From assembly GCA_007123985.1 (NCBI GenBank), contig SLGA01000256.1, positions 1 through 7,483 on the forward strand: 7,483 nucleotides of DNA, read 5' to 3'. Every line of letters begins with the position of its first letter. Position 1 is the stretch's first letter. Both the position numbers and the translations under genes were made by a program. The notes under the pieces are model-generated. The model did not search any database. It was not told where the DNA came from and saw only the letters and a list, made by a program, of their open reading frames with translations. The stretch is from Balneolaceae bacterium (GTDB lineage: Bacteria; Bacteroidota; Rhodothermia; Balneolales; Balneolaceae). Positions 6,156 to 7,483 of this stretch are shown piece by piece.

Positions 6156-6446
6156 CTGGATCACGAAGAACCTGAACATATCGAAATTAATGGTGTACTC
6201 GATCTTCACCCTTTTCGCCCGCAGGATTTATCTACCTTAATTGATGAATATATTCATGCCTGTCTGGAGAAAAAAATCTACTCTGTTCGATTTATTCACG
6301 GAAAAGGAATCGGCAACATCAGGCGCAGTGTGCATGCTCTGCTCGATCGGAATCCGCATGTAACAGGTTATCAACTTGCCGATCAAACCGGAGGAAGCTG
6401 GGGGGCAACCATTGCAAATCTTTCACCTGAAAGATCAGATAAATAA
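6156..6446 (+). CDS. Small Smr-domain protein without a canonical start codon (possible CTG start)
   Basis: The frame encodes a complete small Smr (MutS2 C-terminal-like) domain of about 96 residues. LDLHPFRPQD (15-24), RFIHGKGIGNIRRSVHALL (45-63), NPHVTGYQLA (66-75) and GGSWGATIANL (79-89) match the LDLH and HGKG(K/I)G signatures of Smr nucleases. Stand-alone members typically begin MD-E-P-E near INGVLDLH. Here the matching codon is CTG at 6156 (LDHEEPEHIEINGVLDLH). No ATG, GTG or TTG lies between the CHAD stop (6144-6146) and the domain, and the frame is the same as CHAD. Possible readings are a rare CTG start, read-through of the UAA, a disrupted ATG or a broken fusion. Domain identity is secure, expression mode is not. 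It ends 1 bp before the hairpin terminator and is the last gene of this run. Smr domains are linked to RNA or DNA endonuclease activity. Confidence 0.85.
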   Translation: MDHEEPEHIEINGVLDLHPFRPQDLSTLIDEYIHACLEKKIYSVRFIHGKGIGNIRRSVHALLDRNPHVTGYQLADQTGGSWGATIANLSPERSDK

Positions 6447-6475
6447 AAAAAGAGGCTTTTTTAGAGCCTCTTTTT
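6447..6475. terminator. Bidirectional rho-independent terminator
   Basis: A perfect 11-bp inverted repeat, AAAAAGAGGCT (6447-6457) with AGCCTCTTTTT (6465-6475), encloses a 7-nt loop. It is GC-rich at its core and flanked by A and T tracts, so it can end transcripts from both sides. It lies between the Smr frame and the convergent TonB receptor gene, whose stop is at 6500. Confidence 0.9.
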
Positions 6476-6499
6476 AGTCATTCTGATTTTGCTCGCTTT

Positions 6500-7483
6500 T
6501 TAGTTCAGGAACTGATCGAATGTGAAAGAAACATAGTAGATTGCCCCCAGATTAGGCCCCCCATAATTGAGGAAATGCCTGTTATTGGTAATATTTGATC
6601 CGCCAAGCTTCACAACAGACCTGAGATTAGGCACACGGTATGAAACCTGTGCATCGAGTGTGGAAACTGCCGGAACAGTTCCGTTCGCAAAAGAAGAAGT
6701 CCACTCAAACTCATCCTGCCATCTGAAGGTGAAATTAAAGCCCAGGTTGTTGGTCAGTCGCCTGTTTCCAATCGAAAGATTTACTTTATGTTCAGGGGTA
6801 TTAAAATCAAAAATAAAGCCCTGATCCTGGTCAGTAATCAATTGATTCCAGTTGTAATTGGCTGAGAGCAGGAAGTTTCTTGGGAGGCTGTAATCGAACC
6901 CGAATACGGCTCCCTGAGATTTCACCGTTTCATCCACATTTGTATAGAGCTGGAATGTGTTGGCTGCACTTCCTGAAAGCAGAGAACCTGCAATTTGTTG
7001 ATCAATTGCCGGATCGCCAGTGAACGCAGCAGCCGCTCTTCGCACTCTGAACTGGGCAATGAAATCATTGTAGATATTGTAGTAGTAGGCAGCGTCAATC
7101 AACAGACGATTTCCAAGAAGACCCTTATAGCCTATTTCAAACGACTGGATTTGCTCCGGCTTCACCTCTTCAAAGTTGGTGTAAGGAACGAGATTTTGAG
7201 CTGCGGCAGGATTTCCTGCAAGTAGTTCCTCTGTAAAGCGATCAACCGACTGCATGGTAAAGGCATTTTCGGTGACGTTGTATGGTGCCACGGTCTCGTT
7301 AAGGCCGCCGAGAAGCCGTGCAGTAAGAACATCAAGATCGATGTACTGACCCTGTGTAGTTGGGTTTCTGAACCCTGTTTGATAAGATGCCCGAATATTC
7401 TGGCTGTCTGCTATTCGTATAACAGATGAGATCCGTGGATTAATCTGTCCGTCAAAATTTTCATTTTTATCGTAACGGAGAGA
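6500..7483 (-). CDS. TonB-dependent outer-membrane receptor, C-terminal beta-barrel part (runs off right edge)
   Basis: TonB-dependent receptors are 22-stranded outer-membrane barrels that import siderophores, vitamins or oligosaccharides using energy from TonB-ExbBD. Only the C-terminal 327 residues are in view; plug and N-terminal parts lie beyond the edge. Evidence is the barrel pattern of alternating polar and aromatic strands. It includes the conserved RASYQTGFRNPT (31-42 of the visible part), repeated strand-turn blocks such as SFEIGYKGLLGNRLLIDAAY, GFDYSLPRNFLLSANYNWNQ, HKVNLSIGN and GFNFTFRWQDEFEW, and a late ASYRVPN-type strand before the end YYVSFTFDQFLN. RASYQTGFRNPT is common in Bacteroidota receptors with a carboxypeptidase-like N-terminal domain. 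The GTG at 7291 is only an internal codon; the frame is open to 7483. The substrate cannot be told, and no SusD-like partner is in view. The gene is convergent with the preceding run. Confidence 0.93.
   Translation of the reverse strand, partial: SLRYDKNENFDGQINPRISSVIRIADSQNIRASYQTGFRNPTTQGQYIDLDVLTARLLGGLNETVAPYNVTENAFTMQSVDRFTEELLAGNPAAAQNLVPYTNFEEVKPEQIQSFEIGYKGLLGNRLLIDAAYYYNIYNDFIAQFRVRRAAAAFTGDPAIDQQIAGSLLSGSAANTFQLYTNVDETVKSQGAVFGFDYSLPRNFLLSANYNWNQLITDQDQGFIFDFNTPEHKVNLSIGNRRLTNNLGFNFTFRWQDEFEWTSSFANGTVPAVSTLDAQVSYRVPNLRSVVKLGGSNITNNRHFLNYGGPNLGAIYYVSFTFDQFLN

Noticed and set aside
6567..7225. Plus-strand ORFs of 76-85 codons
   Set aside because: They are antisense to the TonB receptor barrel and have no recognisable motif.

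Overview
The window looks like a chromosomal segment from a Bacteroidota- or Balneolota-type bacterium. This is inferred from moderate-to-low GC, few Shine-Dalgarno sequences, a TonB-dependent receptor with the RASYQTGFRNPT barrel signature, an HU-family protein of Bacteroidota type, and an HU-transmembrane-LysM fusion. No phage, transposon, CRISPR or RNA gene was seen.

Left half (1-3143, minus strand): a housekeeping run transcribed right to left. It starts with folE (GTP cyclohydrolase I), then cysS (cysteinyl-tRNA synthetase, 31 bp later), then yidD (38 bp overlap with the cysS end). After a gap of about 100 bp holding a weak terminator candidate comes an RsuA/RluB-type rRNA pseudouridine synthase that runs off the left edge. 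Three of these four genes serve translation or membrane-protein biogenesis; folE supplies the folate/pterin entry step.

Centre (3144-3445): a divergent intergenic region of about 300 bp, with a promoter candidate for the rightward genes and a possible 33-residue ORF on the minus strand.

Right half (3446-6446, plus strand): two tandem overlapping HU-family genes. The first is a small HU-like protein. The second is a 395-residue HU domain joined to an acidic linker, one transmembrane helix and an extracytoplasmic LysM domain, so it could tether DNA to the envelope. After 40 bp come a Dabb-domain protein, a CHAD-domain protein (start overlapping the previous stop) and an Smr-domain reading frame. 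The Smr frame lies in the same frame directly after the CHAD TAA stop and has no ATG/GTG/TTG start; CTG at 6156 is the best candidate. A strong symmetric hairpin terminator (6447-6475) separates this run from a convergent TonB-dependent receptor gene (6500-7483, minus strand, C-terminal part only).

The two items most worth a second look are the HU-TM-LysM protein encoded next to a soluble HU paralogue, and the Smr domain without a canonical start behind CHAD.
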